DNA from: Maratus speciosus
Taxonomy: Eukaryota > Arthropoda > Arachnida > Araneae > Salticidae
Direction of reading: 5' to 3'
DNA: 64,000 nucleotides
NCBI GenBank assembly: GCA_963932465.1
Contig: OZ010798.1
Span: 16,848,981-16,912,980, forward strand
Made by a program: the position numbers and the translations under genes. The notes beneath the pieces are model-generated. The model was not told the DNA's origin. It did not search any database and saw only the letters and a program-made list of their open reading frames with translations. Positions 1-11,908 of the stretch are shown piece after piece; position 1 is the stretch's first letter, and every line of letters begins with the position of its first letter.

Positions 1-766
1 TTACAAAACATTTCCAAGACTCTATTGCTTTAGTGTAATTGTCTTTTTCTGTAGGGATGGGTTCTGATAAATTATAATTTTTGGCTATCGACAATATATT
101 CATTAATTCCCCCCAAGAACTTAAAATATCATTTTTAAGAATAGGAAAAATATTATTTATTATTTTCTTACCTGTATAAAATGTTACCTTTAAATGATGA
201 TCAATTTTGATTGATTTTTCGATTTCGATGTATCCATTACACTTGAGAAACATTAAATGTATACTATTATCACCAAAGTAAATATTAATTTTGTTGTTAT
301 TTAAAAATTCATCAATACAACTTTTCTTTTTTTCCAGTTCTTCGTTCATTTCTTCGAACGAATTGATTTTATTGTCAGCTAAAAATTTGTTGAGGTCTTC
401 GTCATCTAACTCTTCCATTTTTCTTTTTCGTTTAAGTGTTACATCTCTAACTGGCGTAACTTTCAACAGGTATGCTGGCAAGTCCGGGAAAATCATTGGG
501 AATGCACCCTCAGCCAATTTTGGGTATTTTCTTGGGTATTCCATCACCTTTCCATTTGTTGATGTTATTTTGTCTGTATAAATAACTGACTATTTCTCGA
601 AGTGTTTTATACACACTACACTATCCTGATTTGGTACAAAGTCTCTGGGAATCGATTTAATAGATTTTCTTCTCAATTCTTCATCATTTTTGGGGAAACG
701 GAAACAAGTAACACATTCCCCATGTTTATTTGATGTACATTTCGGCACACAACAATAACGTGGCAT
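1..766 (-). pseudogene. THAP-domain protein relic (5' end to window edge)
   Basis: Reading the minus strand from an ATG at 766, an intronless frame of 255 codons runs off the left edge with a single in-frame TAG at 592-590 (codon 59). The first ~90 residues form a THAP zinc finger, a C2CH DNA-binding domain: MPRYCCVPKC supplies the first Cys pair, and VVCIKHFEK (Cys52, His55) the second half. After the stop comes an AEGAFP segment resembling the AVPTMF box of the family, then a basic KRKRK stretch, an acidic region, and a long tail with no domain I can name. THAP domains occur in host regulators and in P-element-like transposases; which this was cannot be told from the part present. The stop falls just after the finger and could be a C-to-T change of a Gln codon. 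Everything after it stays open, so the loss looks recent, or the stop is an assembly error. Confidence 0.85.
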
Positions 767-1574
767 TTTGAATTTCTCGAGATAAAAACAGTTTTACATC
801 TTCAAACACTTTTATAGCTTAGTATATTGTGTAGGGGTGAATGTTTAACAATAATAACTCAGAAAATATCTTGAAATCTGTAAACTATGGAGCATTTTAA
901 AGATATCCACCCTCCAACGAAAGCACATCCCTTTGGAATGAGATACAAGGGGTGAGACATCCTGAAAATTGACCTCTTCTCCTCTCCCTCCTTCGGTCAC
1001 GTGATTCCTGATGAGATTTCAAGCTGTCTTAGCCCGGTATTCAAGAAAGACCTGGCCCGACACGGGCCTTTGATATTTTCACAGTTCACCGCCCGGCCAG
1101 GTCCGGCCCGTACCAAAATCAGCGAAAACAGCACTGGCCCGGCTCATGAAAAAATCAATTAAATTAACCAGTCAATTAAATTATATAAATCAGTATGGGC
1201 CTCGGGAAAGCCCGGGCACATGCAGACTCTAAAAGAGGAAATATAACTTAAATTTTGTTTTAGGATTTATTTAAATATTAATTTTAAAAATATTAAAATA
1301 TAAATTTAAAAAAATGATGCAACTTATTTAAAAAAATCATATGTTCAATAATAATTTTTTTTTTTTTTCAAATTTGCCCAAACAAAATTAATTTAAATTA
1401 ATCAAAAGAGACAAGTTCTAAGTTTGCACCTTTTTCTTTACCAATTCTTGACTTATAACAATTTAAAGACAAGAAATTGTGAAAAAGAAATACCACCATG
1501 CAGAAAAACGCCTCTTAAACAAAGATTGTCTCCTTAAAAAAAAGTTTAAATATCTTTTTAAAAGTTGCAGGTGA
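767..1574. other. AT-rich spacer with a GC-rich dispersed-repeat scrap
   Basis: No gene is visible. Bases ~1030-1150 are a GC-rich patch of CCCGGCCCG-like words followed by ACCAAAATCAGCGAAAA. A related patch occurs at ~3470-3680 (GCAAAAATCAGTAAAATTTGG) and a looser, inverted one at ~6745-6860. I take these as scraps of one dispersed repeat. Confidence 0.4.
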
Positions 1575-1930
1575 GTAAAGTAACTCCTTACTGTAGCTTA
1601 AACTTCTGATTGAGTTTTAACTTTTGCCCTTTCAACCTTCTTTCTTTACTATTTAAATGTCTGTCAGTTGATTTAAAGCAAGGCTTTTTCCAACATCCGA
1701 TTAAGGGTGTATTCCAATCCAAACTGCTTAGTTTCTGATTTATTTTTAAATTCATTTTTGTTCTCAAACGCATGAAACTGGCAAATTCCTTTATTTAGAA
1801 ACTACATAATGTGCCGTGCTTGTCTATTTTTGGATAAATGGAGAAAATATTGTAAAAAATGCTGTCAAAGTTGGCATTTTGAACCGAATTTACCGAAGCG
1901 GGAGATCTGGGAATGAAAAAAATGGTCATT
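1575..1930. repeat. Dispersed repeat, copy 1
   Basis: This stretch matches 23057-23300 in the same orientation. Shared landmarks are GTTCTCAAACGCATGAAACT (copy 2: GCTCGGAAATGCATGAAACT) and CTGTCAAAGTTGGCATTTTG (copy 2: CTGTCAAGGTTGACATTTTG). Copy 2 has short inverted ends, so this is probably part of a non-autonomous DNA transposon. No coding potential is seen. Confidence 0.55.
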
Positions 1931-2282
1931 CTGCGAAAATAATTGTTTAAAAATCAAATTCTAATTAATTGAGCGAAAAATGAAATCACATGGCCTCTTA
2001 TACATCTCTTCAAAAATCACCTCAGCAAGTTTCATGTTTTTACTTTTATACACTCTCAGAAATGGATTCTCAGATTTCACGAAATTTTCTTCGTTTTTGA
2101 CGAAACCATTTCCTGGGATATGCTCCGAGCGAATATTTCATCAAATTGAGAAAATTACTTTCTTCACTTGTTTGAGGATAACAATTTCGTCAAAAGTGCT
2201 TGTTTGAAAAGCGCAATCAGTGGGCTGGTGGTGCCACCTATTGAACAGTTTAGAAGCTCTTGTATCGACAGGAGAAAAAATA

Positions 2283-2356
2283 ATAGCTTCGGGGTGATTC
2301 GAACTCACGACCTCCGGTATGGGAGACGGACGCTCTAGCTATTATGCTTTTGAGTC
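2283..2356 (-). repeat. Decayed tRNA-derived sequence (SINE head or tRNA relic)
   Basis: On the minus strand GAGTTCGAATCA (within 2295-2308) is close to a tRNA B box, and TAGCTAGAGCG (2331-2341) to an A box, at tRNA-like spacing. The T stem does not pair properly (GTGAG against CACCC) and no clean five-pair anticodon stem forms, so a working tRNA is unlikely. It sits inside the TIR element 2051-3310. Confidence 0.55.
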
Positions 2357-3016
2357 CTCGAAGGGGTATGATTTTAGATGCATGTAATGGATTCTACTGT
2401 ATATTTATATTTTTATAAGGTTGATTGTAATATTATCGATGTTGTTATACTTATAATTCTTGCAAGTTTTAATTAGTAAGGCTAATTTATTATTATTATT
2501 TCTTATGGTTAATATGAATAATTATAATATGGCTTGATTAATATAATTTATTAGGGAAATTTTCTTTGCTCGATGAATGATTAAAATATGGTCTGGTTAA
2601 TTTGTTGCTCAGAAATAACGAATTTTAAAGTGCATGTGGGGGAGATTTTATCAATTTGAGTATGTGGTTGAGATTTTAACACTTTACTGTTTACAGAAGA
2701 GAAGGGAGAGGGATCAATTATGCATATTCAATTGATAGTTATATGAATATATTTCTTAAATGAAAAAGAGATCTTGGAATTTTAAAACTTTATTAACCAA
2801 ATTTTCTTTTTAAACGATTTTGTAAAACACAGGAAATTTATTCTTTTCGAATTAAACCATAGCGAGCAAAGTAAAATAATCATAATAATAATAAACATTG
2901 TGAAAAACTTTAAGAGCTAAAAAAATAGCTAATGCAGAAACAATAACTACCTGTATTTCAGCATTTTCTGAAAAGCGCTAAAAAGTGCAATTTTTTAAAT
3001 AAATTATGACAGGAAT

Positions 3017-3059
3017 AACATAAACAAGCAAATATCTCAGATATTTGCTTGTTTATGTT
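3017..3059. repeat. Perfect palindrome, 21-bp arms
   Basis: Arms 3017-3037 and 3039-3059 are perfect inverted copies around a single base, reading AAGCAAATATCT then AGATATTTGCTT at the centre. It lies 7 bp from a second perfect palindrome. Confidence 0.9.
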
Positions 3060-3066
3060 TGCTTGT

Positions 3067-3119
3067 ATCCTGCGACTTTAGCAAGCAGATATTATATCTG
3101 CTTGCTAAAGTCGCAGGAT
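3067..3119. repeat. Perfect palindrome, 25-bp arms
   Basis: Arms 3067-3091 and 3095-3119 are perfect inverted copies around TTA. The arm reads CTGCGACTTTAGCAAGCAG in its middle. It could extrude as a cruciform or, if transcribed, fold into a very tight hairpin. Confidence 0.9.
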
Positions 3120-3469
3120 TTGAAGAGGTACGGTTTCCTTAAAATGCATTGAGTCTGGCCGTGAGTGAAGAAACACCTTCGTCAAATATTTGAGAGTTTA
3201 CGTGTCGTTAAAAGTCACGTGATTTTGATACGAAATGATTGTCAAAAACAACGAAATATAGCTCGAGGATTGCTGAATCGTCAAAATTGAGAGTTTTATT
3301 TCTGAGAGTGTAATTGAGTCTGAAAATGTCTCAGAAAATTTTGAGCTGTTGAGGGTGAAAAATATTTTTTCGAATACACCCTTAAGAGTTTTTTCATAAT
3401 TTTAGCCCTCATAACTTCAGATTTCAAGTCGTCCCAGCGAGGTTGTTAAAAAAAAAGTCTGTATTCTAG

Positions 3470-3680
3470 GGCTGATCCAGTCCCGTCCCGAGCTTTTTCC
3501 TGAATGCTCGATCGGGGCGGGCCCAAGGTATCTTTTCCATACCGAACCGGGACTGGATTCCTTCTGCCTCTGTCTGAACAGGGAAAAAATTCCACTTTCG
3601 AACCAACCCGTATTAAAATTTTTGCCTCTAACTGACCTGATCCGTGCAAAAATCAGTAAAATTTGGCTCAGCCTAAAACT
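3470..3680. repeat. GC-rich dispersed-repeat scrap
   Basis: A locally GC-rich stretch (GATCGGGGCGGGCCC and similar) followed by GCAAAAATCAGTAAAATTTGG. It resembles 1030-1150. No coding potential. Confidence 0.4.
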
Positions 3681-3795
3681 TTTTACAAAAAATGCATAGA
3701 TTTTTAATTTGCCATTATTTTACAATTAAACTTAAAAATTCATTTTTTTAAAGAATACTAGATTTCTAGGCAAAAAAATTAAAATACTGTAAAAC

Positions 3796-3979
3796 CAGTA
3801 AAAAAAACCTGCCTATGACGGAATCCCGCCTGAAACGAATAAATGTGTTATTCCATACAAAATGAATATAATAATACCTGAAAAGGAAAAGACTACATTT
3901 ACACCTGCTAAGAATGGAACTTGTCTCTAACGCATTTTTTTTTCTTTCCCATGTGATTCCGTCTTAGAAGATTTTACTG
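3796..3979. mobile_element. Short pogo-like MITE remnant
   Basis: The right end TTCCGTCTTAGAAGATTTTACTG is followed by TA. The left end CAGTAAAAAAAACC with ATGACGGAATC is its imperfect inverted copy. The left flank is not a clean TA, so the left boundary is uncertain. Similar right-end sequence recurs near 35670-35712. Confidence 0.4.
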
Positions 3980-4097
3980 TATAGCGTTTTTCACAGTCTC
4001 CAATACGTGGAATATGGATTAACGATATTAATGGTAAGTGAGACATTTACATACAAATAGAGATTCATTAAAAAATAATAAATATCACAGCCTACGG

Positions 4098-5252
4098 CGC
4101 ACAGTGGTCCCAAATCGCGATTATGTGGCCAAAAATCAGAAAATCGAAGTTTCGTATTTCGAAATGAAATCTATTCTGCAGTATTTAGAAATAGCTGAAG
4201 ATTTATATTCTGTTATATTTTGCTTTTATCAGCTCACATGAATTAGCACTGCTTATGTGAAGTTAGGAGTTTTTAGCATTTTCTGCTGTTGCGTGAATTT
4301 CAGGCAAATTCGCTGCATTCACACCCTAACTAAGACCATTTCAGATAGTTTCTCGTTTTTTTCTTTGCACTTCTCTGAAACAACATTAAATTACATATTT
4401 AATTTGATTTTTCGATTGCAAAAATCTCAAAAATTAAAAAAAGAGGAATTTTTTAAAAAATACATAGTTTTGAGGCATTTTTGTACATAAAAAGTGATAT
4501 ATAAAAAAAGTCCTTCCGAGTTCCTCGAACTTATTTAGTACAAAATGTAGAATGAGCCTTCTAAAATCATATCCCAAGAGGTTTATTGCGACTTTTTGAG
4601 AACTAGCAGTTTGAAGTTGGACATTGGACATTACCAGTATTAGCCCAACATGAGTAATCGGGTTTAAAGTCAATCTAATTTCCGCACTGACCCAAAATCG
4701 TCAGTGTTTATATAATGCAACATTCTAATTAACATAACACTGTCAATTTCATTTTTTTAATTCAAGGAGAGAGGGGGGGGGGATAAGAGTTGGGGATATT
4801 TTTTATTTTTATACATATTTTTATTTGTTTTTACAATTTTTCCCTTGCCTTTTTCGTTTAGATAAAAAATAATATTAAAATTTGACCTTATTTTAAAAAG
4901 TACATATTTAAAGTTCAGTTTATATATATATATATATAACCATTAATTAATAAACATTACCGACCATCATCAAAAACCGCTATATTGTGAAATGACAATA
5001 AAAATGGATACCACAAACCTATAATATAGAACTGTATGTATAAAATAAAGTGCCTTATACATAATTACAAGAATTAATATGGAAGAAACAAAGAAGAATA
5101 TGGATACCGAAAAAAATTGAAAAACTTATATATTGAATTACGTTTTCAAGAGTACAGAATTCAATGATATAAGAAAATCGGTTGTATTCTGTGAGAAAAA
5201 AGCTAAAAGCTGAATTTTTTTTTCTCCTGTACCCAAACAACCAATATGATCA

Positions 5253-5292
<40 letters not shown>

Positions 5293-6616
5293 TCTAGCAA
5301 CATGCATGTCTGGGAAATTCAATCAATTGAGAAACATCATTTAATGTTTTAAATTTCCTGATTATTTGAAAAGTATATTTTACCTATTTACAAATAAATT
5401 TTATTATTAAGTAGTATTATTACGTTTTACTTTAATTTTCACGTATCGTCACATAACTCTATTGTAAATTTTTTCATTACGTTTATTTTTTTTTCAGTTT
5501 ATTATATGAATGTTAATTTAATTGTATTAATTTATATGCACATTTAAATTTTAATGAATACTTTAATACTTTAACAAATTAAAAAATATATGAAAAATTC
5601 GCTCAACCCTTGGGATGAAATGTTGCAGTTACTTGAAATGTGTAAATCACCTTTTCTGAAGGTTTATTTAAAAAACTGATTTTATTTTATTTTTCAATAA
5701 AAAGATATAAAATTGTTTTATATTAAAACATAGTTTTGAATTTTTTTTTTTTTTTTTTTTGTAAAAATTTTAAAACTGTTAGGGATGATAGAATTTTATA
5801 CCAGAGAGGACAGGGGGGGGGGGAGAAGCGGAAATTTCAAATGTACTAGAAAATTAGTGAGATAATTATTTATTTAATATTATCAAAATAAAGTAACAAA
5901 GGGAGATTCTTCATTTTTATTGGAATTTCAAAGGTATTATTCTCTGTGTAATAGAGAGAAACAAAAGAAAGGTGGGGGGGATGGGGGGGGGAATTTTGAA
6001 AGTAATATAATTAATGAATTTAATGATTTTATTATTAATTCTCAGTAAATAGATGTTGAAAACTTTAAAAATAGCAATGATATTTTAAAAATTTCCTTGG
6101 TATAGAGACAAATGGAAAAAGGGGAGATTTCACGTGTGTGTGTGTATGTGTGTATTTTGGGTGTGTTGGGGGGGGGGGTGCAAAATTCAGCTGATTGACT
6201 CTTTATGTATTTTACTGATTGCTTATATACTTTATTGTTAATTTGCAATAACATTAAAAAGAGAAAAAAATCAATAAGATTTTAACCTGTACATTTTCAG
6301 GGAGGGAGGGGAGGGTTAAAATTTCACATTTTCATCATCTATTGAATTAGATGTTTTGTTTTGAAAAAGGGAAAATATTCCCCATAATCAAAAGTGAAAA
6401 ATTCTCATTCCTGTAAAAAAAAAAAAAAAAAAAAAAAAATTAAATTTAATAAAAACTTGGCCCCTCTATTGCGCCCCCCCCCCAATTACATTTAGTTTAT
6501 ATTCGCTATGTAATGTCATTTAGAATACTATAAAATTAAAAATGAAGGATATACAACCACCAGGAAAGTCAGAAATGATTTTTGGCCACTTGATCGCGAT
6601 TTGGGACCACTGTGCG
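4098..6616. mobile_element. 2.5-kb non-autonomous TIR element rich in simple repeats
   Basis: CGCACAGTGGTCCCAAATCG at 4098 has its inverted copy ending at 6616, and both arms continue through TGGCCAAAAATCA, giving TIRs of about 40 bp with few mismatches. No clear target duplication is seen, so the superfamily is open; the CAGTGG core would suit hAT. The interior has no transposase. It holds (TA)n at 5261-5289, poly-T near 5740-5760, a GT-rich tract at 6133-6155, a 25-A run at 6415-6439 and several G runs of 8-13 bases. Confidence 0.65.
5261..5289. repeat. (TA)n microsatellite
   Basis: An uninterrupted alternating TA run inside the TIR element 4098-6616. Confidence 0.9.
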
Positions 6617-7384
6617 GCGCTTCTTTACAAATGAACATTATAAACATGAAAAATAAAAGCTATAGTAAGTATTTTTGGTTGGAACTCATCATATGAAACA
6701 ATTTTTAACCATATCGACGTAAAAAAAACTTTGTTTTTCAGACATTTAGTCAGGCCGTTCCAAGTTCGGGGCTGAGATTTTAACTTTTTTCCAGGCCGGG
6801 CCGAACTTTTTTTTCTATGGGTCGGCCGAGACCAGGCCTGGATATTTCGACTCATGCAGACCTCTAATGCAGACCTCCAGCATCTTTTGAAAGCAAGTTT
6901 AAAGTAAAATCTGTACACTACTATTTTATGCCCAAAGGAGAGGCGCTGTCTTAAATCGACGTTTAATAACGTACAATTTGTGGATGATCCCTATCTTGCA
7001 TTGAAAATAAGTCAATAACTTGTCGCTCAAAGACATGGGTAAATGTGTAAGTCACGAATTTTGGTTTTCAATATCTCTGCGAATTTTGGAGATATCAACA
7101 TGAATGTTTTTGTGTTTAATTCAGGAATGGATAAGGAAAAGATTCCTAATTGGAAATTTTACTCTACGGGGGCCGTATAAAAATTTAATTTTTGTATTTT
7201 CTCAAAAAGACCCCCCATGGAGTTACAACTTATCTCATCAAATTTTGCACCTTTTTTTATGAAATTTTGCAATTGGAAGTATGTGCCTAGGAGCAATATT
7301 AAAGGAGATAGCCTATTGTTTCGATATTTATGAATCACCCTGTGTGTATATATATATATTTATATTCCTATTTTACATACTGGT

Positions 7385-7409
<25 letters not shown>
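6617..7409. other. Transposon scraps: GC-rich patch and a related TIR-element end
   Basis: No gene is visible. ~6745-6860 is a GC-rich dispersed-repeat scrap. ~7000-7345 resembles the right arm of the 7543-9499 element: it shares GCCGTATAAAAATTTAATTT-like words and ends with CACCCTGTGTG. It is probably one end of a relative of that element. Alternating TA tracts occur at ~7349-7360 and 7389-7415. Confidence 0.45.
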
Positions 7410-7411
<2 letters not shown>

Positions 7412-7420
<9 letters not shown>

Positions 7421-7540
7421 AAGATGAAATCCCAAATATATGAACAAATGGTAAAATTCTAAAGATGAACAAGATATGAACATAGGAAATCAGTATGTAA
7501 AATAGGAAACTATGAATAACCCACAGAATCTCTTTCTCTA
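7412..7540. repeat. Direct repeat left of the foldback element
   Basis: About 125 bases starting AATAAAGATGAAATC recur at 9509-9632 with few differences. The two copies bracket the foldback element 7543-9499, so the element sits within a tandem duplication. Confidence 0.8.
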
Positions 7541-7542
7541 TA

Positions 7543-9499
7543 CAGGGTGTCCGGTCTCAACGGTGTCCAATGGCTAATTCCTAAACTGTTCGTCATAGAC
7601 ATATAGTTCCAATTACAAAAATGCTTTAAATCAGGTAAAGAAATATTTTAAAAGTGATTTGGGTCAATAAAAACATTTCTTAAAAAATTACGAAATTTAA
7701 ATTTTTATACGGTCCCCCGGTCCTATCAGTTATATTTAGTAAAATTTTCCTATTACACTGACAAGTAAGACAAAAAAAGTCCCTTTCATATAACACTAAA
7801 ATTGAGCGAGTTATAAAACTTTAAAAATGCATGACTTATGCCACTTTTCTGCTCTGGAAACAAATGAGTTCGGCTTGGCTTTGAGGGGTTATATATCAAG
7901 TGCTTAAAGTATTCGAAGATCTTATTTCATGTGTATCTGCGTTTTGAAAAAAATCTTGTAAGTATTACGATTAAGTAAACATTTATTAAGTTTCAGATTG
8001 GCTAAAATAACATCTGTTTTATTTTATCAGGATTTGAGACGGTTTCTTTTATGATTTCTTTTAACAAAAATTATGTTATTTTTATAAGTTTTTATGTTAC
8101 TTAAACGATCGTATGCGTTTTTCAGTTCAAAATTTGTATTCGAATTTTAACTCATTTTCAAATATCGGATCGAGATTACATTTTACATACTGGCGCAAAT
8201 CCGATAACAATCTAGATTATTATGATTATGTGGTTACCATTTATACTTATTTTACAGGATAACACAAAAAATTTCGGATAGATTACCGCCAAGAAGTTTA
8301 AGAAAAAGTTTTAGATTTGATAATACAAGGCTGCGATTGTTGGATTTTTTAACTTTCATGTATGTTTTAGCTTTGAATCCGAAAATTCTTCATTTTTAAC
8401 CATCATGTCAGGATATTTTGCAAATCATAAATTGCCAAATTTAAAGAATAACAAAAATCGGATGTTATAAAGTAGAGGAGATGGTTGTGTTTTTTAATTT
8501 TTGATAATTGATTTTTACGTACTTTTTAGCACTGAATCTGAAAATGACCTTCATTTTTAACCATCACGTTAGAATATTTTTGCAAATTGTAAATGTGTAA
8601 GTTAAAATATAGCGAAAATCTCATATCATAAAACATATGCAAATCTTTTTTTATTTTATTTTATTTTATTTTATTCAATAATTTATTCGATATTTTTGCT
8701 TATCCTGGGATTCTTACAGCTACACAGCTGAGTGGTCCGATGAAATTGGGGGGGGGGGGGGGGGAATTCAATTTTAACTTTGAACTTTTTAACTTTGAAA
8801 TTTGCAGTTTGCGAAAAATCCTGATGTGATGTTAAAATGAAGGTCGATTTCGGATTCAGCGGTACAGAATACATAAGAATCAATTATCAAAAGATAAAAA
8901 ACATGACATAACCCAACTTTTGCAGCCTAGTATAATCTAATAATATTTTAAAATACATATCATTTTGTAAAGAATTGAGGCTGTTAATTTAGCATCATTT
9001 ATTTCATTTAACAAAAATTCTGTTTTTTCATTCTTCTTAAATGTTTATTACAATTTGTATATTTTGCATTAATATGTCAGAATGATTAAAGATTTCAAAT
9101 TTATATTGCAATGTTGATTTTACTCTCAACCATTTTTTTTATATATATCTGACGAAATTATATTTCGACTAAATTTGTGAATGACCCCCAATTTGCAGCA
9201 AAAAATATGCTCCAACTTTAAACAGCTATTACTCGGTCAATTTTAATCGTAGAATAACGGGACTTTTTTTGTATTACTTGTCAGTGTAAAAGGAAAATTT
9301 TACTAAATATAACTTATAGGACCGGGGCACCGTATAAAAATTTAAATTTCGTATTTTTTTAAGAAATGTTTTTATTGACCCAAATCACTTTTAAAACATT
9401 TCTTTACCTGATTTAATACATTTTTGTAATTGGAACTATATGTCTATGACTAACGGTTTAGGAATTAGCCATTGGACACCGTTGAGACCGGACACCCTG
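7543..9499. mobile_element. Foldback-type TIR element (1.96 kb), TA-flanked
   Basis: The ends are CAGGGTGTCCGGTCTCAACG and its inverted copy, with TA outside each (7541-7542 and 9500-9501). The inverted similarity runs about 230 bp without interruption and reappears deeper: near 8520-8600, the word CATTTTTAACCATCACGTTA is mirrored at ~8800-8850. Most of the element is therefore a large imperfect hairpin centred on a TTTTA repeat (~8649-8684) and a 17-base G run (8748-8764). No transposase frame is present. TA duplication and end sequence suggest Tc1/mariner-type mobilisation. Confidence 0.75.
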
Positions 9500-9508
9500 T
9501 ATATATAC

Positions 9509-9632
9509 ACATATATATAATAAAGATGAAATCACAAATATATGAACAAATAGTAAAATTCTAAAGATGAACAAGATATGAAGATAGGAAACCAGTATGT
9601 AAAATAAGAAATTATGAATAACTCACAGAATT
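9509..9632. repeat. Direct repeat right of the foldback element
   Basis: Second copy of 7412-7540, sharing AGATGAACAAGATATGAA and following words. Confidence 0.8.
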
Positions 9633-11438
9633 TTTGAAATTATTATTAATTTACTTTTTCTTAAATAAAATTATAAAAAATAATTATAATCATTATATTA
9701 AAGATTCTAAATGATTATTATCACTATTCTATTGACCTGTTTTAGAATGATACTATTTGCTGTTTTAAAGTGAGTTAATGAGGTTCAAATATTTGCAATT
9801 TTTCTACAGTTATTTTTGGTAATCTCCAATAAATGGCACCACTACAATTTATTTCTACTTCACTGCTGGGTATGTCTTAAATTTAAATGTTACAAAATGT
9901 TTTCATCTTGTTCATTATTACAGATCTTGCATTGATTAATGATTTATTTAATTCACTTTATATGGCATAGTCAATTTATACTTTTTGGTATATAATCGAT
10001 CGGGTACATAATGGAATTCAATTTTTAGCTTATTACTTGATTCTATTACAGAAATCGACTATGTTGTTGCTTACATTTGTATTTCATGTACGCCTGAAGA
10101 ATTGAAATGCTATATAAGCTTCCTGCTACATCCATCCAATTGATGTAATACTTGTTTACTATACGTTTTTTAATGGTTCAACAATATTTCGCTGGTTATT
10201 TGTATCTTTTGCCTTTAATAGGTTACTGTATCAAAATTTGGTGGTTTTTCATATGTTTTATATGGATTAATCGTCCGCAATGTGCTAGTGAATTAGTGTT
10301 ATTGTGCTTGATTTTGCATTACAAGTTAGTGGTTCCATCTTTATTTTGCATAATGTCAGTGTTATGTATGAAAGCTAAATTTATTAATTTAATTTTAGTA
10401 ATTGGAAATAGATGATGAATCGTAATTATATAATGGTTATATATACATATAAATATATGGTGGGTAGATGTTAGAGTACAGAGGAGGGTGGCGTTATCTG
10501 GATAATATGCAATAGTTATTATTATTATTATTTTATTTTTTTTTAAAGAATGAGGTAATTGATTTATCACTACGCTGCTAATACACCTTTTATAATGGAT
10601 GTTGATCGATACTTTTATATGTATAATGGTGTAGTTATATATATATATTTATCAATCCATATTAAATTTATTCATATTCATTAATATTTAATAAAGTTAA
10701 CGATTAACTTACATTTAAATTTTATCTTACTCGGGACAATATCCTATTAATTATTTCTAATAGTATACTATCTTAAATGAGAATAAAATGCATAATGAGT
10801 GTATTTGTTATACCTAATGCTAGATAGCATGGATTTTATTTTGGTAATTTGTTTTTTATTTTTCCTCTATCCTTTTTAATCTTGTTTTATTTTGAACTTA
10901 ATTGGTGTTCAAGGGTTTATTTCTAGGTTTTATGTGTGTGGTAGTACCAAATTCATATTCTTTAGCTAATTTATGGCTAATATGAAGATGAAACCTCACA
11001 TTTTATTTGTGGAACTTAAAGCATTTGGGACCGGATGATTCTGCCTAAGTTCTACAAATTTCCATGATTCCATTTCTGTCATTAAACTTCAGCTGTTTTT
11101 TACTATGTTTTTGGAATCTATGTTAAGTGTGTTGGGAGAACTGTATTTGTTAATGTCATTTTATTCATAATTTCACAGTTTTTGTTGGTGGTAGGTAATG
11201 TTTATTTAATGGTTATATATGTTTAAAAATACTGTATTAAATAGTGCATGTGTAGATTTAAATTTTTTTTTAAGTTTACATGTTGACTGCTTCTTTTGTG
11301 AAATGTTATTGAATTATGAAATTACGGAGGATGATTATTTTAAATTACTATTAATTTTTTTATACTTAATTTCTAATCATGCAAAAATTTAACAAGAAAT
11401 ATTTTAAGGTTAAAAATTACTTATGTTCATATGTTATG
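9633..11438. other. AT-rich spacer, no gene recognised
   Basis: Runs of A and T dominate. The longest frames here are low-complexity and hydrophobic and resemble nothing I know. I see no repeat boundary or RNA gene. It ends at the target duplication of the BEL/Pao element. Confidence 0.5.
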
Positions 11439-11443
11439 TATTC
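11439..11443. repeat. Target site duplication, left copy (TATTC)
   Basis: TATTC abuts the left LTR and recurs immediately after the right LTR at 17050-17054. Confidence 0.85.
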
Positions 11444-11908
11444 TGTATGTGAATATTGTGTGTAACTTTAAGATTGAAGACAAATAGTTTTCTTTTTCAC
11501 ATTTTTATATCACACAGCACACAAATGTTACAAACAATCACAAACACTGAAAAACATGTAGAATGATGAGGTGACTTTGGGGTAATAACCCGCTGTTAGA
11601 ACAAGTGACGTTCATAAAACATCTTTTGGGGAATACTCCCGCTATAAGCAACAGAATAATTGGGGATAAGACCCGCTATAGCATAATGTGCCACAATGGC
11701 AGCTCAAGAACAACATACTATACTTGGGGATAACACCCGCTCGAATACACAATGTGCCGAAATGGCAGCTAAAGAACAACTATATACTTGGGGATAAGAC
11801 CCGCTCGAAATACACAACGTGCCGCAATGGCAGCTAAGCAACAACTGAACTGGGTCACATGACCGCAAAGCTACGGAGCTCGTTCGGCATGCGCACAAGG
11901 TCCGAACA
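11444..11908 (-). repeat. 3' LTR of the BEL/Pao element
   Basis: 465 bp, matching 16585-17049 at a constant offset of 5141. It holds five spaced copies of a TTGGGG-(A/T-rich)-CCCGCT motif, at about 11577, 11626, 11660, 11724 and 11789. Three of them sit in ~65-bp units that also contain a GTGCC..AATGGCAGCT block. Confidence 0.95.

Larger units (their letters stand above)
2051..3310. mobile_element. TA-flanked non-autonomous TIR element (1.26 kb)
   Basis: The ends are inverted copies: CACTCTCAGAAAT at 2051 and ATTTCTGAGAGTG ending at 3310. TA lies immediately outside both (2049-2050 and 3311-3312), the target duplication expected of Tc1/mariner-like insertion. Similarity between the arms continues imperfectly for a few hundred bases, with repeated TTTGACGA words. 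The interior holds no transposase, only a decayed tRNA-like segment and two perfect hairpins, so it is a MITE-like element. Confidence 0.7.

Noticed and set aside
2283..2356. Functional tRNA gene
   Set aside because: The T stem and anticodon stem do not pair properly; only the promoter-box-like words survive.
3017..3119. microRNA precursors
   Set aside because: Loops of one and three bases and flawless 21-25-bp stems are unlike normal precursors, and no flanking stem is present.
10152..10415. 87-codon membrane-protein-like frame
   Set aside because: Hydrophobic low-complexity translation of T-rich DNA, without codon or motif support.
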